Part shown: positions 1 to 7,795 of the stretch, piece by piece | Position numbering within the stretch: position 1 is the first letter of the stretch | Layout: each line of letters opens with the position of its first letter | DNA from: Promethearchaeota archaeon | Lineage (GTDB): Archaea > Asgardarchaeota > Lokiarchaeia > Sigyniarchaeales > SOKP01 | DNA: 64,000 bases | Reading direction: 5' to 3' | NCBI GenBank assembly: GCA_019058365.1 | Contig: JAHPZE010000001.1 | Location: 248,001 to 312,000, forward strand | Program-made: the position numbers and the translations under genes | Notes under the pieces: generated by a model | Seen by the model: only the letters and a program-made list of their open reading frames with translations | The model's database searches: none | Told to the model about the DNA's origin: nothing

Positions 1-1089
1 CCCTTCACTTTAGCAGTAGAAATTGTTGCTCTGCTCATTGCATCAGAATTTGCTAAAGAAGCAGGGGAATCGTTAATTGCTAAATATTTAACAGAAGTAG
101 CGGACTATTGGAATTCTAATATCGAAAAATGGACTTATGTTAAATATTCACATCTCACCGAGAGACTGTATGTTGAAGGTTATTATGTTCGAATAAGTCC
201 TCCTGATTTTTCAGATGCACCCTCTCCCAAGGATGGTTATGTCCCTATTAAAAATAGACCTCCTGGTGAAAATAGAGCTCTTTTTGAATATATTGTTAGT
301 CCTGATGCATTAGCTTTGGTACGATTTGGATTACGTGCTGCTGATGACCCAAGAATCGTCAATACAGTAAAAGTTGTTGATTCTATGTTAAAAACAGAAA
401 CTTCAACTGGTCCTGTATGGCATCGTTATAATAAAGATGGATATGGAGAACATTTAAATGGAGATCCTTTCGATGGTACTGGAATTGGTAGGGGGTGGCC
501 TCTTTTAGCAGGTGAACGTGCCCATTATGAACTAGCGAAAGGAAATATTGATCGAGCAGAAAAGCTTTTAAAAGTAATGGAAATGCAAGTTGGTTCGGGA
601 GGACTCATTCCCGAACAAATTTGGGATGCAGAAGATATACCTCATAAGAATTTATTTAACGGGCATCCTTCAGGTTCTGCTATGCCCTTAGTCTGGGCGC
701 ATTCTGAATATGTAAAATTAGTGCGATCATTAGAAGACAACAATATTTTTGATATGCCGTTTCTAACCAAACAGAGATATGTAAAAGAAAATCATCCTTC
801 AAATCTAAAAATATGGAAATATAATCATAAATGTTCTCAAATGGATGTAGGAAAGATCTTGAGAATTGAATTAAGAGTTCCAGCCAGAGTTAGATGGTCC
901 ATTGATGATTGGAAGACAATTCAAGAATCCGAAACAATTGATACAGGTTTAGGTATCTATTATGTAGATTTACCGACTAAAGATTTGAGTGAACAAGTAA
1001 AGTTGAGTTTTACATTCCATTGGTTAGCTCAAGATAAATGGGAAAATATTAATTATGAAATCGAATTGACCAATAAGAGTTCTGATTAA
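1..1089 (+). CDS. Glucoamylase-like glycoside hydrolase family 15, C-terminal part (5' end outside window)
   Basis: The frame is open from base 1, so the gene starts upstream; about 362 residues are visible. GH15 enzymes are (alpha/alpha)6-barrel glucoamylases, glucodextranases or trehalases that release glucose from alpha-glucans. Signature segments of the catalytic barrel are visible: GRGWPLLAGERAHYELAKG, then LIPEQIWD, then GHPSGSAMPLVWAHSEYVKL. The Glu in GER and the Glu in PEQIWD fall where prokaryotic GH15 enzymes carry acidic catalytic residues. After the barrel, about 100 residues (from roughly base 780) form a beta-rich tail, perhaps a carbohydrate-binding or accessory domain. The true N-terminus, any signal peptide and the exact substrate cannot be judged. 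Family call is firm, substrate is inference. Confidence 0.85.
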   Translation, partial: PFTLAVEIVALLIASEFAKEAGESLIAKYLTEVADYWNSNIEKWTYVKYSHLTERLYVEGYYVRISPPDFSDAPSPKDGYVPIKNRPPGENRALFEYIVSPDALALVRFGLRAADDPRIVNTVKVVDSMLKTETSTGPVWHRYNKDGYGEHLNGDPFDGTGIGRGWPLLAGERAHYELAKGNIDRAEKLLKVMEMQVGSGGLIPEQIWDAEDIPHKNLFNGHPSGSAMPLVWAHSEYVKLVRSLEDNNIFDMPFLTKQRYVKENHPSNLKIWKYNHKCSQMDVGKILRIELRVPARVRWSIDDWKTIQESETIDTGLGIYYVDLPTKDLSEQVKLSFTFHWLAQDKWENINYEIELTNKSSD

Positions 1090-1204
1090 TTGATAATTCA
1101 ATTTAATCTTATGAACATTTGAGTTAAGTCTATTTGGTCTCTATTATTGTACAGGCAAAAATGTATAAAAAAATTTTTATTCGAATAGTTTGAATATGGC
1201 GTAA

Positions 1205-1375
1205 CTATTCAGGAATAATAATTGAATGATCTTCTTTTATTCGGTCTAAGACAATTTCAGTTTTAACCTCTTCAACTCCAGGAAGGTTGCGAAGGATTTC
1301 AATAAGACACTTAGAATCTCGCAATAATTGTAAAAATGTAGTAATAGTGAAGTAAATCAATTTTTCAGGATAAAC
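1205..1375 (-). pseudogene. Remnant of a second Lrp/AsnC regulator (C-terminal tail only)
   Basis: Reading the minus strand, this stretch encodes a tail RDSKCLIEILRNLPGVEEV followed by KTEIVLDRIKEDHSIIIPE and a stop. It differs only at a few residues from the last 38 residues of the intact Lrp/AsnC protein at 3600-4067. Homology is clear from about 1205 to 1318. Further upstream the frame degenerates and meets an in-frame TGA at 1376-1378, and no HTH domain or start codon remains. It is therefore a decayed paralogue or duplicated fragment left behind in the space between the GH15 gene and the beta-helix gene. The rest of this 332-base gap shows nothing recognisable. Confidence 0.75.
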
Positions 1376-1421
1376 TCAGGATGAATTATATAAAAAAAAG
1401 AAGAATTAAGGAAATTAGGAA

Positions 1422-3398
1422 TTATACTAGTGTTGCTCGTTTTTTCATAAAGATATAGACAACGGCGATTACTGCGACTCCTCCGACTATAGACACAACG
1501 ACTACAACTATAATAACGGTTGGATCTATTCCACCAGCAGGGATACTTTTAGTAATCGTTACTTCTTCAAACGTGAGATTTCCTAAAGTATCATTAGCGT
1601 AGAATGTAATAGTAACTGATCCTTCAGATAGAGCAGCCCATGCGGCTTGATCAATAGTACCATTCGTAATAATATCAAATGTTGTTAAACCTCCATCAAG
1701 AGAATACCACATGGAGTCCAAGTGGTCATCTGTAACTGTAATTACGAAATTGGGGGCAGTAGTACCAAATTCGCTTCCAGCAGAAGGTGAATTGATTGTA
1801 ATAGTTGGAGCTTGAGTGTCTTTTTCTATGCTTAACTCAGCAGATCCAATATTTCCTACTAGATCTGAAGCATAAACTGTGAAAGTAATACTACCGTCAG
1901 ATAAGGCATCCCACGCTAATTGTTCAATAGTTCCAGTAGATCCAATAAATGTAAAGTTATGCATCCCTCCGTCAATTGTGTACCAAGTTTCATCAAGAAA
2001 ATCGTCTGTAATAGTAACACTAAAATCTGGGGCGTTAGTTCCAAAAACATCATCCTCAGAAGGACTATTAATGATTATTGATGGAGGTCCATCTTCCGCT
2101 ATTGGGAAGTAATCTATACTATTCGCTGAACCTTTAATGTAAGTGTATGGAGTATCTACAATTCCATCAGGTTCTGAATCTGGACCTGTCCAATTATCCC
2201 AGTAATTACCAATTGACGTGCTATTCCAAGTGTTATCAGTTCCATCATCAATCGCATGTATTCCATTTTCCAGAAAGAAATTTTTATAAATTGAGTTGTT
2301 ATCACACCCTGAAGCAATACGTATTCCCTGAGTATTATTATAGAAGATATTTTCAATTATGTCATTGTAATCGCAATTATTTTCTAGATATATCCCTGTA
2401 TCATCATTGTAGTTTGCGGTGTTTCCCGTGATGTTAGTGTAATGGGATTGATGTAAATATATCCCGAATTTAGTATTATTGTTAGCTGTGTTATCCGAGA
2501 TCGTGTTATCATAGCAATTAATAGCTAAATAAATCCCTCTTAAATTTTTATTTACGGTGTTTCCCGAGATGGTGTTATTATCGCAATCAAGATATAATGC
2601 TATCCCATAATAATTGGTATTTTCACTTGCGGTGTTTCCCGAGAGCGTGTTTCTAGAGCAATAAGAATCTAAAGTTATCCCATAATTGTTGAGGCTTGCG
2701 TTGTTTCCCGAGATCGTGTTATCATCGCAAGAATAGAAATATATCCCTGTATCATCATTATTACTTGCGGTGTTTCCCGAGAGGGTGTTATTATCGCAAT
2801 CAAGATTTAATCCTATCCCAAAATCGTTGAGGCTTGCAGTGTTTCCCGTGATGTTATTATCATCACAATTCATGGATAAATAAATCCCGTATCCAATGTT
2901 ATTATTTACGGTATTTCCCATAATTATGTTATCATCACTTTCATATAGGTATATTCCATAAGAATTATTATATGCTCGATTATCTACTATTTGTCCATTT
3001 GTGACATTATTTAATTTAAGTCCAGCGAAGCTAGCAACAGGGATATCTTTAAATGTAGAATTCTGAACTATAAAATACTTTCTTGAATTTTGAATTAGTA
3101 GGCAATCACTTGGACCTGCTGAGAGAAAGATCGAATCTTCTATTACGTAGGGAGTTCCCTTCGTTCCATCGCCTTTAGTACACCATGGTTGAGTTCTTGC
3201 CCATGTCCAATTCCCCCAACTCGTTCCGTTATTCGTAAGTGTATCGTCAATAAATATACCATTATAAGTACCTGAAATCTTTGGATTCTCAATTATAGGC
3301 TTATAATTACTACTGAAATTAAAATTATAATTAAGAATTAACGGAAAAATTAGTCCGATTACTAATAAAATAGCTAAATTTTTTGTTTTAGATTTCAA
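1422..3398 (-). CDS. Secreted, membrane-anchored parallel beta-helix protein (NosD/PbH1 type)
   Basis: 658 residues from a TTG start preceded by an AGGTG site about nine bases away; no in-frame ATG precedes the signal sequence. Layout: hydrophobic signal segment at residues 8-25; PbH1 beta-helix repeats at roughly 110-390 with recurring N-x-T-I-S-G-N-T-A-x-x-N rungs; a NosD-type end motif (GNYWDNWTG ... DGIVDTPY); two Ig-like repeats of about 85 residues each beginning INSPS; and a C-terminal transmembrane helix (about 632-652) with a short KKR tail. The protein is likely displayed on the outer face of the membrane. Beta-helix folds often bind or cleave polysaccharide, but no catalytic residues can be assigned, so a structural or adhesive role is equally possible. 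Confidence 0.8.
   Translation of the reverse strand: MKSKTKNLAILLVIGLIFPLILNYNFNFSSNYKPIIENPKISGTYNGIFIDDTLTNNGTSWGNWTWARTQPWCTKGDGTKGTPYVIEDSIFLSAGPSDCLLIQNSRKYFIVQNSTFKDIPVASFAGLKLNNVTNGQIVDNRAYNNSYGIYLYESDDNIIMGNTVNNNIGYGIYLSMNCDDNNITGNTASLNDFGIGLNLDCDNNTLSGNTASNNDDTGIYFYSCDDNTISGNNASLNNYGITLDSYCSRNTLSGNTASENTNYYGIALYLDCDNNTISGNTVNKNLRGIYLAINCYDNTISDNTANNNTKFGIYLHQSHYTNITGNTANYNDDTGIYLENNCDYNDIIENIFYNNTQGIRIASGCDNNSIYKNFFLENGIHAIDDGTDNTWNSTSIGNYWDNWTGPDSEPDGIVDTPYTYIKGSANSIDYFPIAEDGPPSIIINSPSEDDVFGTNAPDFSVTITDDFLDETWYTIDGGMHNFTFIGSTGTIEQLAWDALSDGSITFTVYASDLVGNIGSAELSIEKDTQAPTITINSPSAGSEFGTTAPNFVITVTDDHLDSMWYSLDGGLTTFDIITNGTIDQAAWAALSEGSVTITFYANDTLGNLTFEEVTITKSIPAGGIDPTVIIVVVVVSIVGGVAVIAVVYIFMKKRATLV
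2380..2960 (-). repeat. Tandem degenerate repeats coding for beta-helix rungs
   Basis: Within the beta-helix gene a unit of roughly 60-70 bases recurs about nine times. On the + strand each unit shows a core such as gcggtgtttcccgagat followed by gtgttatcatcgcaat. The copies are similar at DNA level, not only at protein level, which suggests recent expansion by slippage or unequal recombination. The unit length corresponds to 22-23 residues, one turn of a parallel beta-helix. Confidence 0.75.
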
Positions 3399-3599
3399 AT
3401 TGTTGCACCTAAATTTTGTTTAGATGTGTATGTTAAGATAAACCAATATATAACGATATATATTTTCTTTTTATCAATACTCTTTGCGTATAAAAACAAT
3501 ATAATATGATTTGACACTAATGTTCGAATTTGATCGTTGAGATCTTTAAAGTATTTGTGTTTAATTTTAAAAGTCAAAAACACTTTTAGATTTGTTTAA

Positions 3600-4067
3600 C
3601 TACTCAGGAATAATAATCGTATGATCTTCCTTAATTCGATCTAAGACAATTTCAGTTTTAACTTCCTCAACTCCTGGAAGATTACGAAGTGTTTCTATAA
3701 GCCCCATAGAGTCTGAATGATCTAAACATTTTGCCATGATAAATAAAGGATACTCTCCTGTGACAACATAGGCATATTTTATTTTTTCCATCTTCTCAAT
3801 TTCGTTTTTAACATCCTCTAAAGGATTTGTTGCATTTACTCTCAGTGATGCCATTACCATTTCACGATATCCTAATTGGCGACAATCGATTAATGCGACA
3901 TACTTTTTAATTAATTCCTTTTCAAGTCGTTGAATACGGGCTCTTATAGCAGTAGCACTTTTATTTGTTTGATGAGCAATTTCTTTAATAGTTATTTTTG
4001 CGTCATCTTGTAATAACTCAAGAATTTGTCGATCTATATCATCAAGAGTTCCAATTGTTGATACCAT
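3600..4067 (-). CDS. Lrp/AsnC family transcriptional regulator
   Basis: 155 residues with an ATG start. An N-terminal AsnC-type helix-turn-helix occupies about residues 8-60 (LDDIDRQILELLQDDAKITI ... ATAIRARIQRLEKELI) and a C-terminal RAM/ligand-binding domain about 65-150. Such proteins form dimers to octamers, bind palindromic DNA and often sense amino acids. The gene is divergent from the sulfur-relay/Hdr island that begins at 4370, and two inverted repeats lie in the shared upstream region, so control of itself and of that island is plausible. A decayed copy of its 3' end lies 2.3 kb away at 1205. Ligand unknown. Confidence 0.92.
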   Translation of the reverse strand: MVSTIGTLDDIDRQILELLQDDAKITIKEIAHQTNKSATAIRARIQRLEKELIKKYVALIDCRQLGYREMVMASLRVNATNPLEDVKNEIEKMEKIKYAYVVTGEYPLFIMAKCLDHSDSMGLIETLRNLPGVEEVKTEIVLDRIKEDHTIIIPE

Positions 4068-4153
4068 AAAATTAATCCCTTTGATAATTTTTCAAGTTTT
4101 GTTATAACTGTTTATAGTTTATTAGTTTCTTACTTTCATTAGAAAGTAATATG

Positions 4154-4172
4154 TTCTATTTTTAATATAGAA
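4154..4172. promoter_or_regulatory. Inverted repeat upstream of the Lrp/AsnC gene
   Basis: TTCTAT and ATAGAA form perfect 6-base arms separated by 7 AT-rich bases. The site lies about 90-105 bases upstream of the Lrp/AsnC start. Lrp-family proteins bind two-fold symmetric AT-centred sites, so this is a candidate operator for autoregulation. Assignment rests on symmetry and position only. Confidence 0.35.
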
Positions 4173-4262
4173 GTTTTGATTTATAATTTTTTTTACTACA
4201 AACTTATGATCATATAGTTTTATTTATTAATAAATAATATGTTTATAGAAAAAAAAACTATA

Positions 4263-4324
4263 CTTTAAATATGTAATTATATTTTTAATCTATAATGAGT
4301 ATCAAATTTAAATTAATATGATAC
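4263..4324 (+). promoter_or_regulatory. TATA-like box and inverted repeat before the sulfur/Hdr island
   Basis: A TATA-like tract (CTTTAAATATG, about 4263-4272) is followed at 4299-4324 by a perfect inverted repeat, GTATCA, 14 AT-rich bases, then TGATAC. An archaeal start site would fall about 25 bases after the TATA box, that is, at or inside the repeat, so a protein bound there would be positioned to repress transcription. The divergent Lrp/AsnC regulator is the obvious candidate. The following 45 bases to the TusA start are almost pure purine. Confidence 0.4.
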
Positions 4325-4369
4325 CCAAAGTGAAAAAAATAAAAAAAAAAACTAAAAAAAGTGAAAAAA

Positions 4370-4594
4370 ATGGCTGTTAAAACATATAATTATACGGGCT
4401 TAAAATGTCCGATGCCAGTTTTGAAAACAAAAAAGGAGTTAAGAAATTTAGCTTCTGGAGAGGTTATGGAAGTAATCGCTGATGATGTAGGGGCTAAAAA
4501 AGATATTCCAGCACTTCTCAATAAAAGTGGTGACGAGTTAGTAGAACTTCGAGAAGACAACGGTAATTTAATTTTTGTCATTAAAAAAGCTTAA
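4370..4594 (+). CDS. tusA: TusA-family sulfur carrier protein
   Basis: 74 residues from the ATG at 4370; an in-frame GTG nine bases upstream is less likely. It has the TusA/SirA two-layer fold pattern with the signature CPMP near the N-terminus (Cys13), followed by LKTKKELRNLASGEVMEV and the conserved hydrophobic C-terminal strand. TusA proteins carry a persulfide on this Cys and pass it to acceptors. It is the first gene of a run with DsrE/F/H, a DsrE2-like protein and HdrCBA, the setting in which TusA feeds sulfur to or from an Hdr-type enzyme rather than to tRNA thiolation. Confidence 0.92.
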   Translation: MAVKTYNYTGLKCPMPVLKTKKELRNLASGEVMEVIADDVGAKKDIPALLNKSGDELVELREDNGNLIFVIKKA

Positions 4595-4623
4595 ATCGCA
4601 TTAAACGGAGTAAGGATATTACT

Positions 4624-4992
4624 ATGTCTAAATATGTTTTCTTTATTAGCACGGAACCTTATAAATATCAAGCTGTAGATACTCTTATAGAAATAGGCAA
4701 AGCTGCAATAAGAAAAGGACATGAGATAACGGGTATTTTTTTCTTTGGGACTGGTGTTTATAATCTTAAAAAGGAGATTAGTTGCGGAACTTCATTAAGA
4801 AATATCCCAGAGAAAATTGAAAAATTTTCCAATGAGAACAAAATTCCAATATCAGGGTGTAGTACATGGGTCAGTATAACGGGGCTTAAAGAATCAGATT
4901 TTATTGAAGGTGCTACTGAAGAGGGTTTAGGAGATTTTTCAGATTGGGTAATTAACGCAGATAAATTAATTGTATTTGGAGCTGGAGGTTAA
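4624..4992 (+). CDS. dsrE: DsrE/TusD-like sulfurtransferase subunit
   Basis: 122 residues with the DsrE alpha/beta fold. It starts MSKYVFFISTEPYKYQ, and Cys79 in PISGCSTW is at the position of the persulfide-bearing Cys of DsrE/TusD; Cys54 is an additional cysteine. The family forms DsrEFH (or TusBCD) hexamers that relay sulfur between TusA and downstream enzymes. A GGAG-type ribosome site precedes the ATG. Together with the next two genes it reconstitutes a DsrE-DsrF-DsrH trio with gaps of 5-16 bases, so stoichiometric co-translation is likely. Confidence 0.88.
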   Translation: MSKYVFFISTEPYKYQAVDTLIEIGKAAIRKGHEITGIFFFGTGVYNLKKEISCGTSLRNIPEKIEKFSNENKIPISGCSTWVSITGLKESDFIEGATEEGLGDFSDWVINADKLIVFGAGG

Positions 4993-4997
4993 GAATT

Positions 4998-5366
4998 ATG
5001 GTAGAATCTGTGGTAATAATAAGTGATCAATCTCCAATTGGTAGAAATTCTACTGTTGAGAGTATTAGAATTGGTTCAGGATTTACGGCTCTTGGAGAAT
5101 TTGTTGACTGCAAAATTGTATTTATGGGAGATGCTGTGTATTTATTTAATAAGAATAGCGATCCTGAAGCTGTGGGAATGGATTCTTTGGCAGAAGTATT
5201 AGAGATGGCTGATTTATCTGATTTAGAGGTATATATTCTTGAATCTGCTTTAATTGATGCAGGCTTAACTAAAGCTGATATGATTGACTATGAAAATTTG
5301 AAAATTATTGGATACGATGAACTAACAGATTTAATTGCTAATGCAGATACATGTTTTAGATATTAA
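4998..5366 (+). CDS. dsrF: DsrF/TusC-like sulfur relay subunit
   Basis: 122 residues of the DsrE/DsrF-like family, with the core VVIISDQSPIGRNSTVESIRIGSGF, then a strand VDCKIVFMGDAV. It starts 5 bases after DsrE. Its cysteines are at about positions 38 and 120, neither at the active-site position of DsrE, in line with the structural rather than persulfide-carrying role of DsrF/TusC in the known hexamers. Assignment as the F subunit rests on order and fold resemblance. Confidence 0.82.
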   Translation: MVESVVIISDQSPIGRNSTVESIRIGSGFTALGEFVDCKIVFMGDAVYLFNKNSDPEAVGMDSLAEVLEMADLSDLEVYILESALIDAGLTKADMIDYENLKIIGYDELTDLIANADTCFRY

Positions 5367-5382
5367 GAGGGGATAGAAAAAG

Positions 5383-5724
5383 ATGACAGAAAATCTTGAT
5401 ATGGTGTATTTGTTTGGATATAGTGGATTAACAGGGAATCAATTACAGAGATTATTACCTATTTTGAAAAGTCAAATTAAAAAAAATGCAAAGCTTGGAT
5501 TAGTTTTAATTCATGATGGCGTAATAGGCATAACAACAAAGGGAAAGATACAAAAAGAATTGGAAGAACTCCTCAGTTTGAATGTAGCTGTATTTGCTAT
5601 GAGATCAGACATGAAAGCTCGAGGTATAGCTCCAGAATACATTCATGACAAAATTAAATCTATAGATTATGATGATCTAATAGATGTTATTGATGCTACG
5701 CCAAAAGTAGTATCTTGGATGTAG
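5383..5724 (+). CDS. dsrH: DsrH/TusB-like sulfur relay subunit without cysteine
   Basis: 113 residues; the strand-loop pattern YLFGYSGLTGNQL ... KLGLVLIHDGVIG and the C-terminal helix match DsrH/TusB. An AGGGG ribosome site lies before the ATG. The protein contains no cysteine at all, whereas DsrH of sulfur oxidisers has a conserved one, so persulfide handling in this trio must rest on DsrE (Cys79). It is the last gene before an inter-gene hairpin at 5763. Confidence 0.82.
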   Translation: MTENLDMVYLFGYSGLTGNQLQRLLPILKSQIKKNAKLGLVLIHDGVIGITTKGKIQKELEELLSLNVAVFAMRSDMKARGIAPEYIHDKIKSIDYDDLIDVIDATPKVVSWM

Positions 5725-5762
5725 TAAGACGAGAAAATCAAAATCAAAAAATTTTTTGATAA

Positions 5763-5782
5763 TTTCTGGGTAAAACCAGAAA
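5763..5782 (+). terminator. Inter-cistronic hairpin after dsrH
   Basis: TTTCTGG and CCAGAAA form a 7-base perfect stem around a GTAAAA loop, in an otherwise AT-rich gap. It is followed by AATTTATAATATT, which resembles a TATA box for the next gene. The hairpin may be an RNA-processing or partial termination site. It lacks a strong T-tract immediately after the stem, so full termination is doubtful. Confidence 0.4.
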
Positions 5783-5843
5783 ATTTATAATATTAAACAA
5801 AAAAAAGGAAATTTCCAAAAAAAAACAAAAAAAGGTGGTATAT
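5783..5843 (+). promoter_or_regulatory. Possible internal promoter and ribosome site for the DsrE2-like gene
   Basis: A TATA-like tract (TTTATAATATTAAAC) lies at about 5784-5797. Roughly 40 purine-rich bases later an AAAGGTGGT ribosome site sits just ahead of the ATG at 5844. The longer GTG-initiated frame at 5835 would overlap this ribosome site, which decides for 5844. The element would allow the DsrE2-like and Hdr genes to be expressed separately from the TusA-DsrEFH genes. Confidence 0.4.
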
Positions 5844-6266
5844 ATGGCTGAAAACGGAACAATAAATTTTATTGTAAAGGACAAATCATTCGAAAAGTTC
5901 GCAATGATGATGATCCTTGGAACAACAGGTGATGCTATGGATACAAAAATGAATTTTTTCTTTACTTTTTGGGGTTTGAATCTTCTAATGAAGAAGTTTA
6001 AACCAAAAGTTGCAGGAATGCCTACTCCTATGAAAGGTATGGGAGCTAAGATATTCTTAAAAAGAATGAAGAAATTCGGAATTGAAGATCCATGGGCAAT
6101 GATTAAAGAAGCGGTTGATAACGGAAATATGAAATTATATCCATGTCAAATGACAATGGAGTTAATGGGGATTAAGAGAGAAGATTTGCTTGATTGGGTC
6201 GAAGAACCTGTTGGTGCTGCCTCATTTTTAGAAATGAGTAATGGTGGCCAAATAGTTTCATTATAA
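5844..6266 (+). CDS. DsrE2-like sulfurtransferase / peroxiredoxin-family DsrE/F-like protein
   Basis: 140 residues. The pattern matches DsrE2-type proteins (COG2210-like): a first strand INFIVKDKSFEKF, a Met-rich amphipathic region with FFFTFWGLNLL, and a conserved Cys101 in LYPCQMTMELMGI. In sulfur oxidisers and many anaerobes this family, often membrane-associated, exchanges persulfide with TusA and sits next to Hdr-like genes. Here it lies directly between DsrEFH and HdrC. It is strikingly rich in Met and Lys. The single Cys suggests simple persulfide transfer. Confidence 0.82.
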   Translation: MAENGTINFIVKDKSFEKFAMMMILGTTGDAMDTKMNFFFTFWGLNLLMKKFKPKVAGMPTPMKGMGAKIFLKRMKKFGIEDPWAMIKEAVDNGNMKLYPCQMTMELMGIKREDLLDWVEEPVGAASFLEMSNGGQIVSL

Positions 6267-6317
6267 TAAATATTAAATTATTTTTTTTTATTTTTAACAA
6301 AAAAAAAGTGATGATTA

Positions 6318-6875
6318 ATGTCAGATATAAAAGAAGAACACCGTGAGTATAAAACGGATGAAGATTTTGATCAAGAATTTTTTAAAAATATAGAAAGAAA
6401 ATCAAATATATGGCAGTGCATCCAATGTGGAACTTGCACGGCAAGCTGTGAAAGTGGAAGATGGACTGCTTTAAAAACTCGTTCAATTATAAGAAAAGTT
6501 GTATTAGGAGATTTATCGGTATTAAAAGATCCAGATATATGGCTTTGTACGACATGTTATCAGTGTTATGAGCGATGTCCACGTGATGTAAGACCTACCG
6601 ATGTAATTATGGAGTTAAGAAATTATGCTACAAAACTAGGAAATATTTCTCCTAATCATAGAGCTGTTGTAGGTTATCTAAAAAACTTTGGACATGCTGT
6701 ACCAATAAATGATGAGGTAAGAAAACGACGAGTCGAATTAGGATTAGAAGAATTACCCCCTACTGCATTTAAATTTAAACAAGAGGGGGATAATAAAGAT
6801 TTAAAGAATATTGAAGAAAATATGTTTGAATTACCTCCAGTTAAGGAGGATAAAAAAGAAGAGGAGGAGGCATAA
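6318..6875 (+). CDS. hdrC: Heterodisulfide reductase subunit C (HdrC-like)
   Basis: 185 residues, soluble, with two complete [4Fe-4S] motifs: C34, C37, C40, C44 and C77, C80, C83, C87 (the last followed by P). HdrC passes electrons from HdrA to the non-cubane clusters of HdrB. The sequence after the clusters matches HdrC (RPTDVIMELRNYA). The C-terminus is an acidic tail ending in Lys/Glu. The gene is followed within 2 bases by hdrB, with a GAGGAGG ribosome site lying inside its own 3' end, so the two are translationally coupled. Confidence 0.93.
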   Translation: MSDIKEEHREYKTDEDFDQEFFKNIERKSNIWQCIQCGTCTASCESGRWTALKTRSIIRKVVLGDLSVLKDPDIWLCTTCYQCYERCPRDVRPTDVIMELRNYATKLGNISPNHRAVVGYLKNFGHAVPINDEVRKRRVELGLEELPPTAFKFKQEGDNKDLKNIEENMFELPPVKEDKKEEEEA

Positions 6876-6877
6876 AA

Positions 6878-7795
6878 ATGGTTAAAGAAAACACTTTCGC
6901 TTTTTTTTTAGGGTGTATCATGCCTAATCGATACCCTGCTATTGAAAAATCAACGAAATTTGTAATGGAAAAATTAGGATATGAACTTTTGGACATGGAA
7001 AGAGCAACTTGTTGTCCTGCTCCAGGAGTTTTCCGTTCTTTCAATAAATTCGATTGGATGGTAGCTGCTGCGCGAAATTTATGCATAGCTGAGAAATTGG
7101 ATGCTGACATTCTAACAGTATGTAATGGTTGTTTTGGAACACTTCAGGAAGTAAATAAACATCTTAAACAAAACGAAGAACACCGTGAAATGGTAAATGA
7201 GAAACTCAAATTACTGGGAGATTATGAATATAAAGGAACTATTAATGTACGTCATATAGCTGAAGTTTTAGGTTATGAAATTGGACCATGGGGAATTGAA
7301 GATCATATTATAAGAAAAGTAAATGTTAAAGCTGCTATTCATTATGGTTGTCATTTTTTAAAACCAACAAGAATTAGAGAAATTGAAAGTTCTGAAGGTC
7401 CAACAATTATTGAAGATTTTATTGAAGTATTAGGAGTTGAATCCGTACGGTTCAAAGAGCAACTTACTTGCTGTGGTGCGGGTGGAGGTGTAAAAGCATA
7501 TTCTGGTGATGCGAGTATGACAATTTTCGGAGAAAAAATGAAAAATATCGATGAAGTAAAACCAGATATAATATTAGATATCTGTCCATTTTGTCATTTA
7601 CAATTTGAGACAGGGCAAGATTATTTAAATAAAAATAAAAGCTGTAATTATGATTATCCTGTAATTCATATCTCCCAACTTGTAGCCTATTGTATGGGAA
7701 TGGACCAAGAATTTGTTGGCCTTCAATATCAGTTAATGGGGCGAGAGTTTATTTTTGGGGGAGAACAAATTACTGAAAAAGAGGAGGCTGCTTAA
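6878..7795 (+). CDS. hdrB: Heterodisulfide reductase subunit B (HdrB-like), both CCG domains complete
   Basis: 305 residues with duplicated CCG domains. Domain 1 has C13, C45-C46, C82 and C85; domain 2 has C158, C198-C199, C236 and C239. Both sets are complete, as in the methanogen HdrB that carries two non-cubane [4Fe-4S] clusters and reduces a disulfide. In the Hdr-like proteins of sulfur oxidisers these sites are often altered, so an intact set favours a disulfide or persulfide-reducing site. Starts with FAFFLGCIMPNRYPAIEKS, a typical HdrB start. The physiological disulfide is not known in this lineage. Confidence 0.93.
   Translation: MVKENTFAFFLGCIMPNRYPAIEKSTKFVMEKLGYELLDMERATCCPAPGVFRSFNKFDWMVAAARNLCIAEKLDADILTVCNGCFGTLQEVNKHLKQNEEHREMVNEKLKLLGDYEYKGTINVRHIAEVLGYEIGPWGIEDHIIRKVNVKAAIHYGCHFLKPTRIREIESSEGPTIIEDFIEVLGVESVRFKEQLTCCGAGGGVKAYSGDASMTIFGEKMKNIDEVKPDIILDICPFCHLQFETGQDYLNKNKSCNYDYPVIHISQLVAYCMGMDQEFVGLQYQLMGREFIFGGEQITEKEEAA

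Noticed and set aside
2147..2431. 94-codon plus-strand frame inside the beta-helix gene
   Set aside because: Mirrors the repeat structure of the opposite-strand gene and has a biased His/Tyr/Cys-rich composition.
3395..3583. 62-codon minus-strand frame whose TGA overlaps the start of the beta-helix gene
   Set aside because: It lies in the AT-rich promoter region, has Lys/Ile/Tyr-heavy composition typical of chance frames and no ribosome site; the beta-helix gene has its own AGGTG site.
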